Positions 37,708-46,585 of a DNA stretch of 64,000 bases are shown here, in pieces. Every line of letters starts with the position of its first letter. The stretch's first letter is position 1. Position numbers and translations under genes: made by a program. This DNA comes from Silicimonas sp. Lineage in GTDB: Bacteria; Pseudomonadota; Alphaproteobacteria; Rhodobacterales; Rhodobacteraceae. The stretch is from positions 40,336-104,335 of the forward strand of contig JAJEFO010000077.1 in the NCBI GenBank assembly GCA_022820365.1, read 5' to 3'. The notes under the pieces were generated by a model. It did not search any database. It was not told the DNA's origin and saw only the letters and a program-made list of their open reading frames with translations.

Positions 37708-38121
37708 ATGGCGGACACGATACTCCAAAGATGCGAGGCGTTGGGGCTGCGCCTGACGGACCAGCGCCGCATCGTAGCAGCCGTTCTGGAAGATGCGGAC
37801 GACCATCCTGATGTCGAAAGGCTCTATGCACGTGCTTGTGCCGTTGACCCAGGGATCTCGCTGGCCACGGTCTACCGGACCGTCAAGCTTTTTGAAGAGG
37901 CGGGAATCCTCGAGAAGCACGAGTTCCGGGACGGGCGCGCGCGCTACGAGGATGCCGAACGCGACCACCATGACCATCTGATCGACCTCAACTCCGGCGA
38001 AGTAATCGAATTCGTCGACGCCGAAATCGAAGCGCTCCAGGAAAGGATCGCTGCAAGGTTGGGCTACCAGTTGAAAGGTCACAGACTGGAACTCTATGGA
38101 GTCCGGCGCAAGGACAGGTAG
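37708..38121 (+). CDS. Fur-family metalloregulator (Fur/Mur type)
   Basis: 137 residues. The winged helix carries TDQRRIVAAVLEDADDHPDVERLY and the recognition helix SLATVYRTVKLFEEAGI. The dimerisation domain has the metal ligands in ERDHHDHLIDLNSGEVIEF. There is no CxxC zinc site near the C-terminus. This short form without C-terminal cysteines matches the alphaproteobacterial Fur that often works as Mur, a manganese-responsive repressor. Which metal it senses cannot be read from sequence. A convergent hairpin separates it from the ketosynthase gene. Confidence 0.92.
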   Translation: MADTILQRCEALGLRLTDQRRIVAAVLEDADDHPDVERLYARACAVDPGISLATVYRTVKLFEEAGILEKHEFRDGRARYEDAERDHHDHLIDLNSGEVIEFVDAEIEALQERIAARLGYQLKGHRLELYGVRRKDR

Positions 38122-38140
38122 TCAAGCGACAGACTGAATG

Positions 38141-38160
38141 CGGCGTCCTTTGCGACGCCG
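38141..38160. terminator. 7-bp hairpin between convergent fur-like and ketosynthase genes
   Basis: CGGCGTC (38141-38147) and GACGCCG (38154-38160) pair perfectly around CTTTGC, 20 bases after the regulator stop and 58 bases beyond the ketosynthase stop. It could end both transcripts, but no U run follows. Confidence 0.35.
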
Positions 38161-38217
38161 ATTCTCACAAAATTGCGGACTGGTCCGCGCGGCATGACTG
38201 CCGTCCTGCGCCGGCCC

Positions 38218-39426
38218 TTACAGTGACTTGAGTGCCAGCACCGCGTTCTGGCCGCCAAAGGCGAACGCGTTAGACAGGACATGGGAGACCTGTGCCTCGC
38301 GAGCTTCATTGGGAACCACGTCAAGGGAACATTCAGGATCCGGTTCCTCGTAGCCGATGGTGGGTGCGATTATCCCGTCGTTGAGCGCCATGAGGCATGC
38401 AAGGAGTTCCACGGCACCCGTGCCTCCGATCAGGTGGCCATGCATCGACTTGGTTGACGAAATCATGACCTCGTCCGCGTGACGGCCGAACGCCTTGGAC
38501 ACCGCGGCACACTCGGTCTTGTCGTTTGCCGCCGTGCCTGTACCGTGCGCATTGATATAGCCCACCGTTTCGGCACCGATGCGCGCATCTATTAACGCGC
38601 CCAAGATGGCGCGCGTTGCGCCATGCTGGGAGGGCATTACGATATCGGCCGCATCCGACGTCATCGAGAAGCCCACCACTTCGGCGAGAATGCTCGCGCC
38701 CCGTGCCTTCGCGTGCTCGAATTCCTCGAACACGAATATGCCCGCCCCCTCTCCCTGCACCATGCCGCTCCGGTTGGCGGAGAATGGGCGGCATGCGTCC
38801 TTGGACATGACGCGGAGACCTTCCCAGGCCTTCACGCCGCCGAAGCAGAGCATGCTTTCCGAACCGCCGGTCACCATCGCGGTGGCCGCGCCTGACCGAA
38901 TCAGCCAGAAGGCCTGGCCCATGGCATGGTTCGACGACGCGCATGCCGTCGCGACGGTGAAGGACGGCCCCTTGAGATTGTAGTTCATCGACACATGGCT
39001 CGCCGCGGAATTGTTCATGAGTTTCGGCACGATGAAGGGATGAACGCGGTTCTTGCCCTCCTCGTACACGGCGCGGTAGTTCTCGTCTTGCGTGTTGAGA
39101 CCGCCGCCGGAGGTGCCTAGCACGACTCCTGATTCAGCTGCGACGCGGCCAGAGAACTCAAGCCCGGACTGTGCAATCGCCTCCTCTGCGGCGATAAGCG
39201 TAAATTGGGTGAACCTGTCATACAGGGCCTGCTGCTGGCGATTGAACCGCTGATCCGGGTCGTACCCCTTGACCTGGCCTCCGATCCGGATCGAAAGGCG
39301 CTCGACGTCACGAATCTCCAGTTCGCCGATTCCGCACCGCCCCTCTCGCATGGCTTCCTGGGTTTCGGGCACTGAATGGCCGAGAGAATTGATTGTCCCG
39401 GACCCGGTGATGACGACCCGTCGCAC
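38218..39426 (-). CDS. beta-ketoacyl-ACP synthase (KAS II/FabF-like)
   Basis: 402 residues from GTG 39426. The Cys-His-His triad is visible: Cys in TVATACASSNHAMGQ, His in NAHGTGTAANDKTE and His in STKSMHGHLIGGTGAVE. It is a condensing enzyme of fatty-acid synthesis, but its place behind a dedicated acyl-carrier protein and lpxD sets it apart from the housekeeping fabF, which normally sits with acpP. It probably extends acyl chains for lipid A or another envelope lipid; this is inferred from the neighbourhood. It starts two bases after the ACP stop. Confidence 0.9.
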   Translation of the reverse strand: MRRVVITGSGTINSLGHSVPETQEAMREGRCGIGELEIRDVERLSIRIGGQVKGYDPDQRFNRQQQALYDRFTQFTLIAAEEAIAQSGLEFSGRVAAESGVVLGTSGGGLNTQDENYRAVYEEGKNRVHPFIVPKLMNNSAASHVSMNYNLKGPSFTVATACASSNHAMGQAFWLIRSGAATAMVTGGSESMLCFGGVKAWEGLRVMSKDACRPFSANRSGMVQGEGAGIFVFEEFEHAKARGASILAEVVGFSMTSDAADIVMPSQHGATRAILGALIDARIGAETVGYINAHGTGTAANDKTECAAVSKAFGRHADEVMISSTKSMHGHLIGGTGAVELLACLMALNDGIIAPTIGYEEPDPECSLDVVPNEAREAQVSHVLSNAFAFGGQNAVLALKSL

Positions 39427-39428
39427 CG

Positions 39429-39692
39429 CTAGTCGGCTTGCTCCGCGACGAGCTTCTCGACGGCGGCAACGACCGCCGACACAGAGGAAATGTCAAAGTC
39501 GCTCTTTTCAGGCTCGTTCGCGTTGAATGGAACCTGGATGTCAAAACACTCTTCGATCGAGAAGATCGCCTCGACGAGCCCCATGGAATCCACGCCAAGA
39601 GCCTCAAGAGACAGATCAAGCGAAACGTCTGACGGCTCCAGAACCGCCTGTTCGGCGATGATTTCAATCACCCGTTCCTTGACGCCGCTCAT
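39429..39692 (-). CDS. acyl carrier protein, specialised
   Basis: 87 residues from ATG 39692. The phosphopantetheine site is Ser36 in ALGVDSMGLVEAIFSIEE, matching the D-S-L/M of carrier proteins, with an acidic helix II and III around it. The sequence differs from typical AcpP (here GVDSMG rather than GADSLD) and has the insertion NANEPEKSDFD, as in special-purpose ACPs. It is sandwiched between lpxD and a ketosynthase in one run on the minus strand, suggesting a dedicated acyl supply for LPS. Confidence 0.9.
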   Translation of the reverse strand: MSGVKERVIEIIAEQAVLEPSDVSLDLSLEALGVDSMGLVEAIFSIEECFDIQVPFNANEPEKSDFDISSVSAVVAAVEKLVAEQAD

Positions 39693-39730
39693 TTCCCCTC
39701 GTCCGCCAAACTGAAGCCGTTGGCAGATGT

Positions 39731-40822
39731 TTAGTCGCCCTTGCCACCTAATGAAACTGATTTCTTGAGCGCTTCGATGTCCTTGAAAATCCGGGGCAGT
39801 CTGCGCCAGTTCCTTGACGCTGCAATATACTGGTCCATCTTCATGGCCGGATAACCGAGAAGAACCCGGCCGGCCGGAACCCGCGACAGCACAATCGCGC
39901 CACCGCCCACCACGACATCGTCGCCTACCGTGACATTGTCGGTGATCCCCGCCTTCCCGCCGATGATGACCCGATCGCCCACCCTGGACGATCCCGCGAC
40001 GCCCGAATGTCCGCACATCAGGACGTCCTCGCCAATCTGCGCGTTGTGACCGATCTGCACGAGGTTGTCGATCTTCGTGCGATTGCCGATCCGGGTTGCG
40101 CGGATCGTTCCGGCATCCACAGCAGTGTTGACCCCGATCTCCACGTCGTCCCCTATCTCGACCGAACCAAGCGAATGAATTCGGCTCCAACCGGCCGTCA
40201 TGTCGCCGGATTCGGTTCCGAACGAACGGCGCACTTGCTCGACCCGATCCGATTCTCCTGCCACGAAGCTGAACCCGTCACCTCCAATGACCGCGCCGGG
40301 CTGGCAGATGAAGCGTTCTCCAATCCTGACCCTTGCTCCGATCCGGACTCCTGCGTGAAGCAGCGCGTCCCGGCCAACCTCCACGTCCTCAGCAATGCTG
40401 ACATGCGTCGCGATTCGGGCATTTGCGCCAATTCGCGCCCGGGCTCCTATCACGACCAAGGGGCCGATTGACGCGCCCGTGCCAACCTCGGCGCTCGGAT
40501 CAACCACTGCGGATGGATGGATGCCCGGCGCAATTTCGGGCCCTTGGTCCAGCAAAGACGTCAAACCCGCCATCGCCATTCTTGGGTGCTTCACCTTGAT
40601 GGCGGCCTCCAGGCCGAGAGCCTGCCAGTCGGCATCACTCCAGACGATCGCGGCACGCGCGCTGCCGCCGGTCAGGGCCGCAGCGTATTTCGGGCTCATG
40701 GCCAATGCGAGTTCATCTGCTGCGGCCTCGCCTGGCTCGGCGGCACCCTTGACGGAAAGATGGACGTCACCGAAGGCATCCGCCCCCAGCGCCGCCGCAA
40801 TTTTCTCGACTGTCTGATTCAT
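39731..40822 (-). CDS. lpxD: UDP-3-O-(3-hydroxyacyl)glucosamine N-acyltransferase
   Basis: 363 residues from ATG 40822. An N-terminal uridine-binding domain is followed by about 15 hexapeptide repeats (for example IGARARIGANARIATHV, VRIGARVRIGERFICQPGAV) and the catalytic His in NLVQIGHNAQIGEDVLMCGHSG. The C-terminal helix extends to VSLGGKGD. LpxD adds the second N-linked hydroxyacyl chain in lipid A synthesis, using acyl-ACP. The neighbouring ACP and ketosynthase may supply that acyl donor. bamA, fabZ and lpxA, the usual lpxD partners, are not here. Confidence 0.93.
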   Translation of the reverse strand: MNQTVEKIAAALGADAFGDVHLSVKGAAEPGEAAADELALAMSPKYAAALTGGSARAAIVWSDADWQALGLEAAIKVKHPRMAMAGLTSLLDQGPEIAPGIHPSAVVDPSAEVGTGASIGPLVVIGARARIGANARIATHVSIAEDVEVGRDALLHAGVRIGARVRIGERFICQPGAVIGGDGFSFVAGESDRVEQVRRSFGTESGDMTAGWSRIHSLGSVEIGDDVEIGVNTAVDAGTIRATRIGNRTKIDNLVQIGHNAQIGEDVLMCGHSGVAGSSRVGDRVIIGGKAGITDNVTVGDDVVVGGGAIVLSRVPAGRVLLGYPAMKMDQYIAASRNWRRLPRIFKDIEALKKSVSLGGKGD

Positions 40823-40897
40823 GTCGGACCCGCGAGATTGCGATGCCGAATTCGCCCTGCCCGTCTTCAAGCTGTCGGCATCGCTTCGACCCGAGCC

Positions 40898-42517
40898 TTA
40901 GCTCCTGATCTCCTGGAGCGAAACCCCGGCACCTTTCAGCGCTTCCCAAATGCGCGCATCGCGCCCATAAATGTCGCGCCGAAACTGGATCCTGCCGTCC
41001 GCCTGCGTGAACGCGGTGCGATACACGAGATGGACCGGCACGTGCTCTTCGAGCCTGACCACGATTTCCTCGCCGGTTGCCAAGCGATCTAGGAAGAACT
41101 CCTCCGGATCTGCAACCTGCCTCCTCAGAAGTGCGTAAGCGAAGTCAACGGGATCGCCGAGACGGACGCAGCCATGGCTGAAGGCACGGGCGCCCTCGCT
41201 GAACAGCTTTTTGTGCGGCGTATCGTGAAGGTAGACATTGTAAAGGTTCGGAAACATGAACTTGACGACGCCTAGCGCATTGCTCTCGCCCGGCAGCTGT
41301 TTCATTTCGAAGGGAAAGTTCTTTTCGTCGAACAGGGCAAATTCCACGCTGTCCCGCTCCACCACCTCTCCGACGCTGTCGAACAGTGTCAGGTGAGCCA
41401 CCGAATTCGGATCAACCTTCAGCCTCGGAAAATACTCCTTGATCGTGATCGAGCGTGGCACGTACCAGGTCGGGTTGATCACCAAGTGCTCCATCACGTC
41501 CGAAAACTCGGGCGTCCGACGATTGTCACCTCTGGCTCCGACGACGGAGCGAGTCACGAAGGTGACCTGACCGTCATCCACGATCCGCACGTGAAAGTCC
41601 GGAATGTTCACCCAGACATGACGGTCACCGAGCGGCATGTTGATCCAGCGCTCGCGCTCCATGGCAACCATGACTTGCGAGAGTCGCGTTGTCGGCGAGA
41701 CATTGATTTGGCGCAGCGTGATCGGGCCTGCCACTCCGTCGGGCAGCAATCCATGATCGAACTGGAAGACTGCCACGGCCTGCTGCATCCTCAGATCATA
41801 CACCTTGCTCGCGTTTCGCCTGAGGTATCCCATGGCGACAAGCCGATTGCGAAGTTGCACGACCTCCTCGCCTTCAGCACCGGGCTTCAGCAAGCTGGCC
41901 TGTACGTTGGGACCCCAGCCGCGTCTGCCGATCAATCTCTCGAGACGCTCCTTCTCCTCCATGAGCTGCGCATATTCCCGACTGGACGGCGGCAACGCTT
42001 GGATGAAGGCGTCAGGCGACGAACTTGAAAACGCCGACAAGATCGACGCGCCATCCCTGAGAGGCACCTGTCGCCCGATTTCCTCATCGACCTCGCTTGG
42101 CTTCAGAATGCCCGTCTGCACATCATGCGCATAACGAAGGAACAGCCGGCTCAATTCGACTTCAAGCCGCCCGAGCTCTTGTTGGGAACGCACTCGGCGG
42201 GGATTTATGTTCAGAATGTCAAGCCGATAGCGTTCCGTCGGAAGTCCGTGGGACGGCGCGTCCTTCACCGCCTTCAGGAACGCGGCTCGTCGCTGCCACG
42301 ACTTGCTGCTCCTGTCCGTCCAGATCGGCCTGTAGTCCGTGGTCTCGTAGAACCCGGCGATGACACGGTCACCCGCCGCCGCCTTGGCAACAGTCTGCGC
42401 GAATTCGGAAGATCCGTTCTGGGCGAGGACGGGATGAGCAGAACCCATCATCAAGAACAATACGCAAAGCGCGCTGGAAGCAGCGTACCTCAATTGGAAG
42501 AATCCAGTTTCCATCAT
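40898..42517 (-). CDS. L,D-transpeptidase with scaffold and peptidoglycan-binding domains (YcbB-like)
   Basis: 539 residues from ATG 42517; 42514 is an alternative start. A signal peptide of about 30 residues ends VLAQ. An N-terminal scaffold domain (HGLPTERYRLDIL) follows, then a peptidoglycan-binding PG_binding_1-like region (EEVVQLRNRLVAMGYL, AVAVFQFDHGLLPDGVAGP). The YkuD catalytic domain has HDTPHKKLF and GARAFSHGCVRLGD with the active Cys. LdtD/YcbB-type enzymes make 3-3 cross-links in peptidoglycan. It is downstream of the amino-acid ABC genes, with 220 bases between. Confidence 0.92.
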   Translation of the reverse strand: MMETGFFQLRYAASSALCVLFLMMGSAHPVLAQNGSSEFAQTVAKAAAGDRVIAGFYETTDYRPIWTDRSSKSWQRRAAFLKAVKDAPSHGLPTERYRLDILNINPRRVRSQQELGRLEVELSRLFLRYAHDVQTGILKPSEVDEEIGRQVPLRDGASILSAFSSSSPDAFIQALPPSSREYAQLMEEKERLERLIGRRGWGPNVQASLLKPGAEGEEVVQLRNRLVAMGYLRRNASKVYDLRMQQAVAVFQFDHGLLPDGVAGPITLRQINVSPTTRLSQVMVAMERERWINMPLGDRHVWVNIPDFHVRIVDDGQVTFVTRSVVGARGDNRRTPEFSDVMEHLVINPTWYVPRSITIKEYFPRLKVDPNSVAHLTLFDSVGEVVERDSVEFALFDEKNFPFEMKQLPGESNALGVVKFMFPNLYNVYLHDTPHKKLFSEGARAFSHGCVRLGDPVDFAYALLRRQVADPEEFFLDRLATGEEIVVRLEEHVPVHLVYRTAFTQADGRIQFRRDIYGRDARIWEALKGAGVSLQEIRS

Positions 42518-42739
42518 TCGCAATGCACCTGCATCTGACCGCGCCAAGGGCTCAACGCGCCGCAATTTTCCCAATTATGCCGACACTGTCCATTCACATC
42601 TGTGTAATTCCATTTCAAGAAACCGATTTGTCACCATCGGCCCCATGCGTCGGAAACTGCATAGGTGACTGAATCCTAACGCGAAATGGAGGTCGGAAGG
42701 ACTCTTAACTGTTGTCTTCATGCAACATGCGAGGCCGGT

Positions 42740-43534
42740 TCAGTCGGCCTGATTCCGCCAACGGTGCTCCAGCCGACGCAATGCAAGTGAAAGGCTGATC
42801 GTGATTGCCAGATAGATGAGAGCGACGACATTGTAGGTTTCGAAATAGCGAAAATTGCTCGCCGCGGTAACCTTGCCCAGTTGCGTCACGTCCAGCACGC
42901 CAAGCACCGACACCAGGGAACTGTCCTTCACCAACGCGACAAAGTCATTGCCCAGGGGCGGCAACACCACCCTGATGGCCTGCGGAAATACAATGAACCG
43001 AAATCGATGCAAGCTTGAGAGCCCCAATGCCTTGGCAGCCTCGATCTGTCCTGCAGGAACGGATGCGAAGCCTGCGCGGAACACTTCGGAAATGAACGCC
43101 GAGTAGGCGATGACGAGGGCCAGGACTGCACGCCACAACAACGGAAAGTCGCGTGATCGGACAGGGTCGAATCCAAGTCCGCCCCTGATCCAGTTGGCCA
43201 GTTCCACCAGTGCCGGCGCGAGCACGAAGGCGACGTAGAGCAGCAGGACCAGTATCGGAACGCCGCGCACGATTTCGACATAGAAGCGTGCGGACTGGCG
43301 CACGAGCCGCCATTTCGACGAACTGCCGAGTGCCAGAAGCAACCCGACGCCGGACGCCAGCGCGAAACTGACCAATGTAACGAACACGGTGATCTTCACG
43401 CCCTTTAGGAGCGTGACGAGTATCTGCCGGTGCAGGCTGTCCGACAGGACATGCCAGAAAGCGTATCCCGCAAGCGCCAGCACGGCTACGAGCCACCACG
43501 GGAACTCTTCGTCCTGAGGCGCAGGAGCGTCCAT
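42740..43534 (-). CDS. amino-acid ABC transporter permease (HisM/GlnP type)
   Basis: 264 residues. After an N-terminal hydrophobic helix comes the HEAAM-type permease core: GVKITVFVTLVSFALASGVGLLLALG, VRGVPILVLLLYVAFVLAP, and the EAA loop EAAKALGLSSLHRFRFIVFPQAIRVVLPPLGN. A single permease gene of this class normally forms a homodimer. The binding-protein gene is 50 bases upstream in the same direction. No ATPase gene is found within several kilobases, so one shared from elsewhere must be used. Confidence 0.92.
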   Translation of the reverse strand: MDAPAPQDEEFPWWLVAVLALAGYAFWHVLSDSLHRQILVTLLKGVKITVFVTLVSFALASGVGLLLALGSSSKWRLVRQSARFYVEIVRGVPILVLLLYVAFVLAPALVELANWIRGGLGFDPVRSRDFPLLWRAVLALVIAYSAFISEVFRAGFASVPAGQIEAAKALGLSSLHRFRFIVFPQAIRVVLPPLGNDFVALVKDSSLVSVLGVLDVTQLGKVTAASNFRYFETYNVVALIYLAITISLSLALRRLEHRWRNQAD

Positions 43535-43583
43535 TCGTCAACCTGGCCGGAGCCGCCACTTCATCCGGAAGGACGGAGCACGC

Positions 43584-44372
43584 TTACTGACCCATTTTGT
43601 ATTCGAGAAACCACTTGGTGTTCAGCGCTTCGAGCGTTCCGTCCGCATGCATTTCCGCAATCGCAGCGTTCATTGGGCCGACCAGGTCGCTGCCCTTGGG
43701 AAATATGAACCCGAATTCCTCGGTTCCCAGGGGCTCTCCCACGATCTTCAGCTTGCCTTCCGAGGCGGAGACGTACCCGTTCGCTGCAGTGCTGTCGGAT
43801 AGCACAAGATCGACATCGCCCGTCCGCAGCGCCTGCAAGGCAGCGCCGAAGGTCTCGAACTGAATGACCCGAGGATTCGCCTCATCGCCGTCAAGGATGT
43901 CGTAGATCGTGACATAGAACGGAGTCGTTCCAGGCTGCGCACCTGCGAGCAGATCAGGATTGGCGGCAAAGCTCTCGTCATCGTCGAAGCGGGACTCGTC
44001 GCCGGTGACGATCATCATCATTTGGGAAACCATGTAGGAGTCCGAGAAATCGACCTTTTCCTTGCGATCTTCCCGAATGGTGATGCCCGTCATGCCCATG
44101 TCATACTGGCCCTCGCTCACCGCAGCGATCATCGCGTCCCAGCTAATGTTCTCATAGACGACATCGATGTTCAGGCGTTTCCCAATTTCCGCCATGGCGT
44201 CATATTCCCATCCGACCGCCTTGCCGGACTTTGGATCCACGAATTGCAGTGGCGGATAGGCGTTCTCCGTCACGACCACCACTTCCCGCCCTTCCAGATC
44301 CGGCAATTCCGCGAACGCGGGTCCTGCCAAAATCGTCAGGACCAATGCTACGGCTGTCAGCGCTGTCTTCAT
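43584..44372 (-). CDS. polar amino-acid ABC transporter substrate-binding protein
   Basis: 262 residues, preceded by GAGGCACCGAA before ATG 44372. A signal peptide ([19 protein letters not shown]) is followed by the typical [37 protein letters not shown], with the FVD and GWEYD motifs that bind the amino-acid carboxylate. [37 protein letters not shown] is the usual SBP_bac_3 core. Glutamine/histidine-type binding is likely, with the exact ligand unknown. Part of a two-gene operon with the permease. Confidence 0.93.
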   Translation of the reverse strand: MKTALTAVALVLTILAGPAFAELPDLEGREVVVVTENAYPPLQFVDPKSGKAVGWEYDAMAEIGKRLNIDVVYENISWDAMIAAVSEGQYDMGMTGITIREDRKEKVDFSDSYMVSQMMMIVTGDESRFDDDESFAANPDLLAGAQPGTTPFYVTIYDILDGDEANPRVIQFETFGAALQALRTGDVDLVLSDSTAANGYVSASEGKLKIVGEPLGTEEFGFIFPKGSDLVGPMNAAIAEMHADGTLEALNTKWFLEYKMGQ

Positions 44373-44721
44373 TTCGGTGCCTCCTCGGTCATGTGCCAGC
44401 CTTCAGACTGCACTCGGTTTTCCAGAGCGGCAAGGCAATTTCTCGGGTGTTTTTCAAATTCACGGAGGCGAAAAAGTCACATCTTTCCACAGAAAATTCG
44501 CTCATCTTGTCGCTTGCAGTGCCGCATGGCACAAGATGATGTGTCAATGCGCGGTTTCTTGCCGATTTCGTGGCCGTGCCCGCAATACATGAGACAATTT
44601 AGTTCCGTTCAGTGCGCATTTGGACTATAAGGGCGCTGCGCCCGGGGGGGTCAACGAAGGTGCACCTGTCGGTGCGGCAAGAGTATCGCAGGGCGAAAAA
44701 TACGGGACGTAAGCTTGTAGC
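44373..44721. other. divergent intergenic region amino-acid SBP and DUF882 gene
   Basis: 349 bases carrying both promoters. An inverted repeat ATCTTGT / ACAAGAT (44504-44510 and 44531-44537) with a 20-base centre lies in the middle, and TATAAGG is seen at 44627, perhaps the -10 box of the plus-strand gene. A GC palindrome GGGCGCTGCGCCC follows at 44631-44643. Confidence 0.4.
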
Positions 44722-45291
44722 ATGGAGACATTCCATCCGAATGGCTTGACGCGACGTGGGTTGCTGGGAGCGTTTTGCGCAACGGCGCTGGTTGCGGCGC
44801 CGGTTTATGCGAACGCATCCGGCCTTCTGCGCGGCGCGGGCGACATCCGAAAGATCAAGATGTATTCCGGTCGGACCGGAGAAAGCATCGACACGGTTTA
44901 CTGGATCGAAGGCGAGTACGTCGGTGAGGCCCTGAAGGAAATCAACAAATTCATGCGTGATATTCGCACCAACCAGGTCAAGCGGATCGACAAGCGCACA
45001 ATTGACATCCTTGCAGCTTCCCATCGGATGCTGGATGCGGATGCGCCTTTCCTTCTGCTATCCGGCTATCGGTCACCCAAGACCAACGCGATGCTGAGAC
45101 GGCGCTCACGTGCCGTCTCACGGAACTCGCTGCACATGAAAGGCCAGGCGGCAGACGTCCGTCTGCACGGGCGCAGCGTCGCCCAGATCGCCAGAGCGGC
45201 GGCGTCCTGCTCCGCGGGCGGCGTGGGCAGATACTCGCGCTCCGGCTTTGTTCACATGGATTGCGGTCCGGTTCGGACCTGGGGGCGGTAA
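44722..45291 (+). CDS. DUF882/YcbK-type peptidase (M15-like), Tat-exported
   Basis: 189 residues. The N-terminus has a twin-arginine motif TRRGLLGAF and a hydrophobic stretch ending NASG, so Tat export is likely. The zinc-dependent M15-like domain shows SLHMKGQAADVRLHG (His and Asp metal ligands) and SGFVHMDCGPVRTWG (third His). YcbK/DUF882 proteins are thought to process peptidoglycan; the enzymatic activity of most is untested. It is convergent with the LacI gene. The upstream L,D-transpeptidase is consistent with an envelope role but is on the other strand. Confidence 0.85.
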   Translation: METFHPNGLTRRGLLGAFCATALVAAPVYANASGLLRGAGDIRKIKMYSGRTGESIDTVYWIEGEYVGEALKEINKFMRDIRTNQVKRIDKRTIDILAASHRMLDADAPFLLLSGYRSPKTNAMLRRRSRAVSRNSLHMKGQAADVRLHGRSVAQIARAAASCSAGGVGRYSRSGFVHMDCGPVRTWGR

Positions 45292-45429
45292 GCCCTTTTC
45301 ACATGATTCGAGGCTGACGGCGACCGGACGGCCAGAAGGGGCTGGCTTGGTCCGTTTCGGCTTGGCGATGGCAGACCGCAACGAAGCCAGCCGGACTTTG
45401 GATCCTGGAATCGATCACGATCCGATCGA

Positions 45430-46443
45430 CTAGGCGGAGTCACTCGGTGCTCCCGTCGTGGCCCTGATCACGAGTTCCGCAGAAATTTCGGACACGGTTG
45501 CCGGCATGCTGGGATCTTCGACACGATCCAACAGCACTCTTGCCAGCTTGCGACCCAATTTCTGGGGGTGCACGGCCAGCGTGGTCAGCGGAGGTGTGGC
45601 AGCGGCTGCATCCTGAATGTCGTCGAAGCCGATGATCGAAACGTCTCGGCCCGGAATTTGGCCCGACCGTATCAGCGCGAGGCTGGCACCGAGTGCGACG
45701 ACGTCACCGTTGCAGACCACGGCGGTGATTTCTGGATGTACCCGACGCAGGTCCAACAGGGCATTGAGCCCGGCCAGCTTGTAGTCCTCACAGTCCCAGA
45801 CCACGCTTGGGGCCAGATTGCGACGGGTTCGCTCCCGTTCGTACCCTTCGATCCTTTCCTTGCGTACATGGGTCATGTCGGTCCCGCCGAGATACGCGAT
45901 GTGCCTGTGACCCAGATCCGCCAGGTACCCGGTTGCTGTCGCGGTCGCCTCGGCATTGCGGATGCCAACGTGATCAAAGTCGCGGTGCACCGGTCTCAAA
46001 AAGGTGACGGTGGGAATTCTCTGCGCACTCAACAACTCCAACGCCTCGGATTGCGTTTCCGCCGCCGGAACCCAGAGCAGTCCCCCGCGACCGTGCCGGA
46101 TGAAAGCCTCGAGTTGCCTCCTCTGCCGATCGGAGTCGTCGCGCGTGTCAACGATGGAGACCAAATATCCGTTTGCTTCCAGCAGGTCCACCGCGCCGCT
46201 GATGACTTCCGCATTGAAAGGGTTTTGCAGCTGGTTGATGACGAAGCCTATCTCGTGGTTTTCGCCCGACCGCATGGAGGCGGCACGAGAGTCTCTCACG
46301 TAGTGCAGCTTGCTGGCTGCCTTCAGCACTTTCTTGCGGGTTTCGGCTGAGATCCGCCCAGTGCCACGCAATGCCTGGCTCACAGTCGGAACCGAAACGC
46401 CCGCCTCCTTGGCGACGGTTTCCAGTGTTGGCTTGCCGGACAC
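45430..46443 (-). CDS. LacI-family transcriptional regulator
   Basis: 337 residues. The HTH is at residues about 4-25 (TLETVAKEAGVSVPTVSQALRG), then the hinge and a periplasmic-binding-protein-like ligand domain (RAASMRSGENHEIGFVINQLQNPFNAEVISG, RDVSIIGFDDIQDAAAATPPLTTLAVHPQ). It is divergent from the binding-protein gene at 46744, with GATATAACG-type sites in the shared 300-base promoter region (see 46462 and 46570). By position it should repress the ABC and glycosidase operon and be relieved by an imported sugar. Confidence 0.93.
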   Translation of the reverse strand: MSGKPTLETVAKEAGVSVPTVSQALRGTGRISAETRKKVLKAASKLHYVRDSRAASMRSGENHEIGFVINQLQNPFNAEVISGAVDLLEANGYLVSIVDTRDDSDRQRRQLEAFIRHGRGGLLWVPAAETQSEALELLSAQRIPTVTFLRPVHRDFDHVGIRNAEATATATGYLADLGHRHIAYLGGTDMTHVRKERIEGYERERTRRNLAPSVVWDCEDYKLAGLNALLDLRRVHPEITAVVCNGDVVALGASLALIRSGQIPGRDVSIIGFDDIQDAAAATPPLTTLAVHPQKLGRKLARVLLDRVEDPSMPATVSEISAELVIRATTGAPSDSA

Positions 46444-46461
46444 GGATGGACCTTCCGATTG

Positions 46462-46470
46462 GATATAACG
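46462..46470. promoter_or_regulatory. GATATAACG half-site near the LacI start
   Basis: The 9-base word GATATAACG recurs in the full palindrome at 46570-46578. Here it is only 19 bases upstream of the lacI ATG at 46443. It would fit autoregulation of the repressor gene. Confidence 0.4.
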
Positions 46471-46472
46471 TT

Positions 46473-46491
46473 TAGGCAGATTTTCTGCCTA
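46473..46491. repeat. perfect 8-bp inverted repeat, 3-base loop
   Basis: TAGGCAGA (46473-46480), TTT, TCTGCCTA (46484-46491). It lies 30 bases upstream of the LacI start. It may be an operator or a stem in the leader of the lacI mRNA. Confidence 0.5.
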
Positions 46492-46560
46492 TGGAGACTC
46501 AAATTTGCAAGGAGAATTATGAATGCTCAGAAAAAAAGTCAAGTTGATTTCAAAATTTCC

Positions 46561-46585
46561 TTGACAGAAGATATAACGATATATC
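46561..46585 (+). promoter_or_regulatory. LacI operator candidate at the ABC operon promoter
   Basis: TTGACA at 46561-46566 is followed by GATATAACGATATATC (46570-46585), a palindrome with CG in the centre (GATATA-A-CG-A-TATATC), the symmetry typical for LacI-family operators. It is 159 bases before the binding-protein ATG. The -10 box cannot be fixed with certainty. Confidence 0.55.

Noticed and set aside
39692..40190. Long minus-strand frame continuous with the acyl carrier protein
   Set aside because: It lies in another frame inside lpxD; the carrier protein starts at ATG 39692.
44722..45291. DUF882 gene as a D-alanyl-D-alanine carboxypeptidase VanY
   Set aside because: Only the short M15-like metal motif is shared; length and Tat signal fit the YcbK/DUF882 family better.
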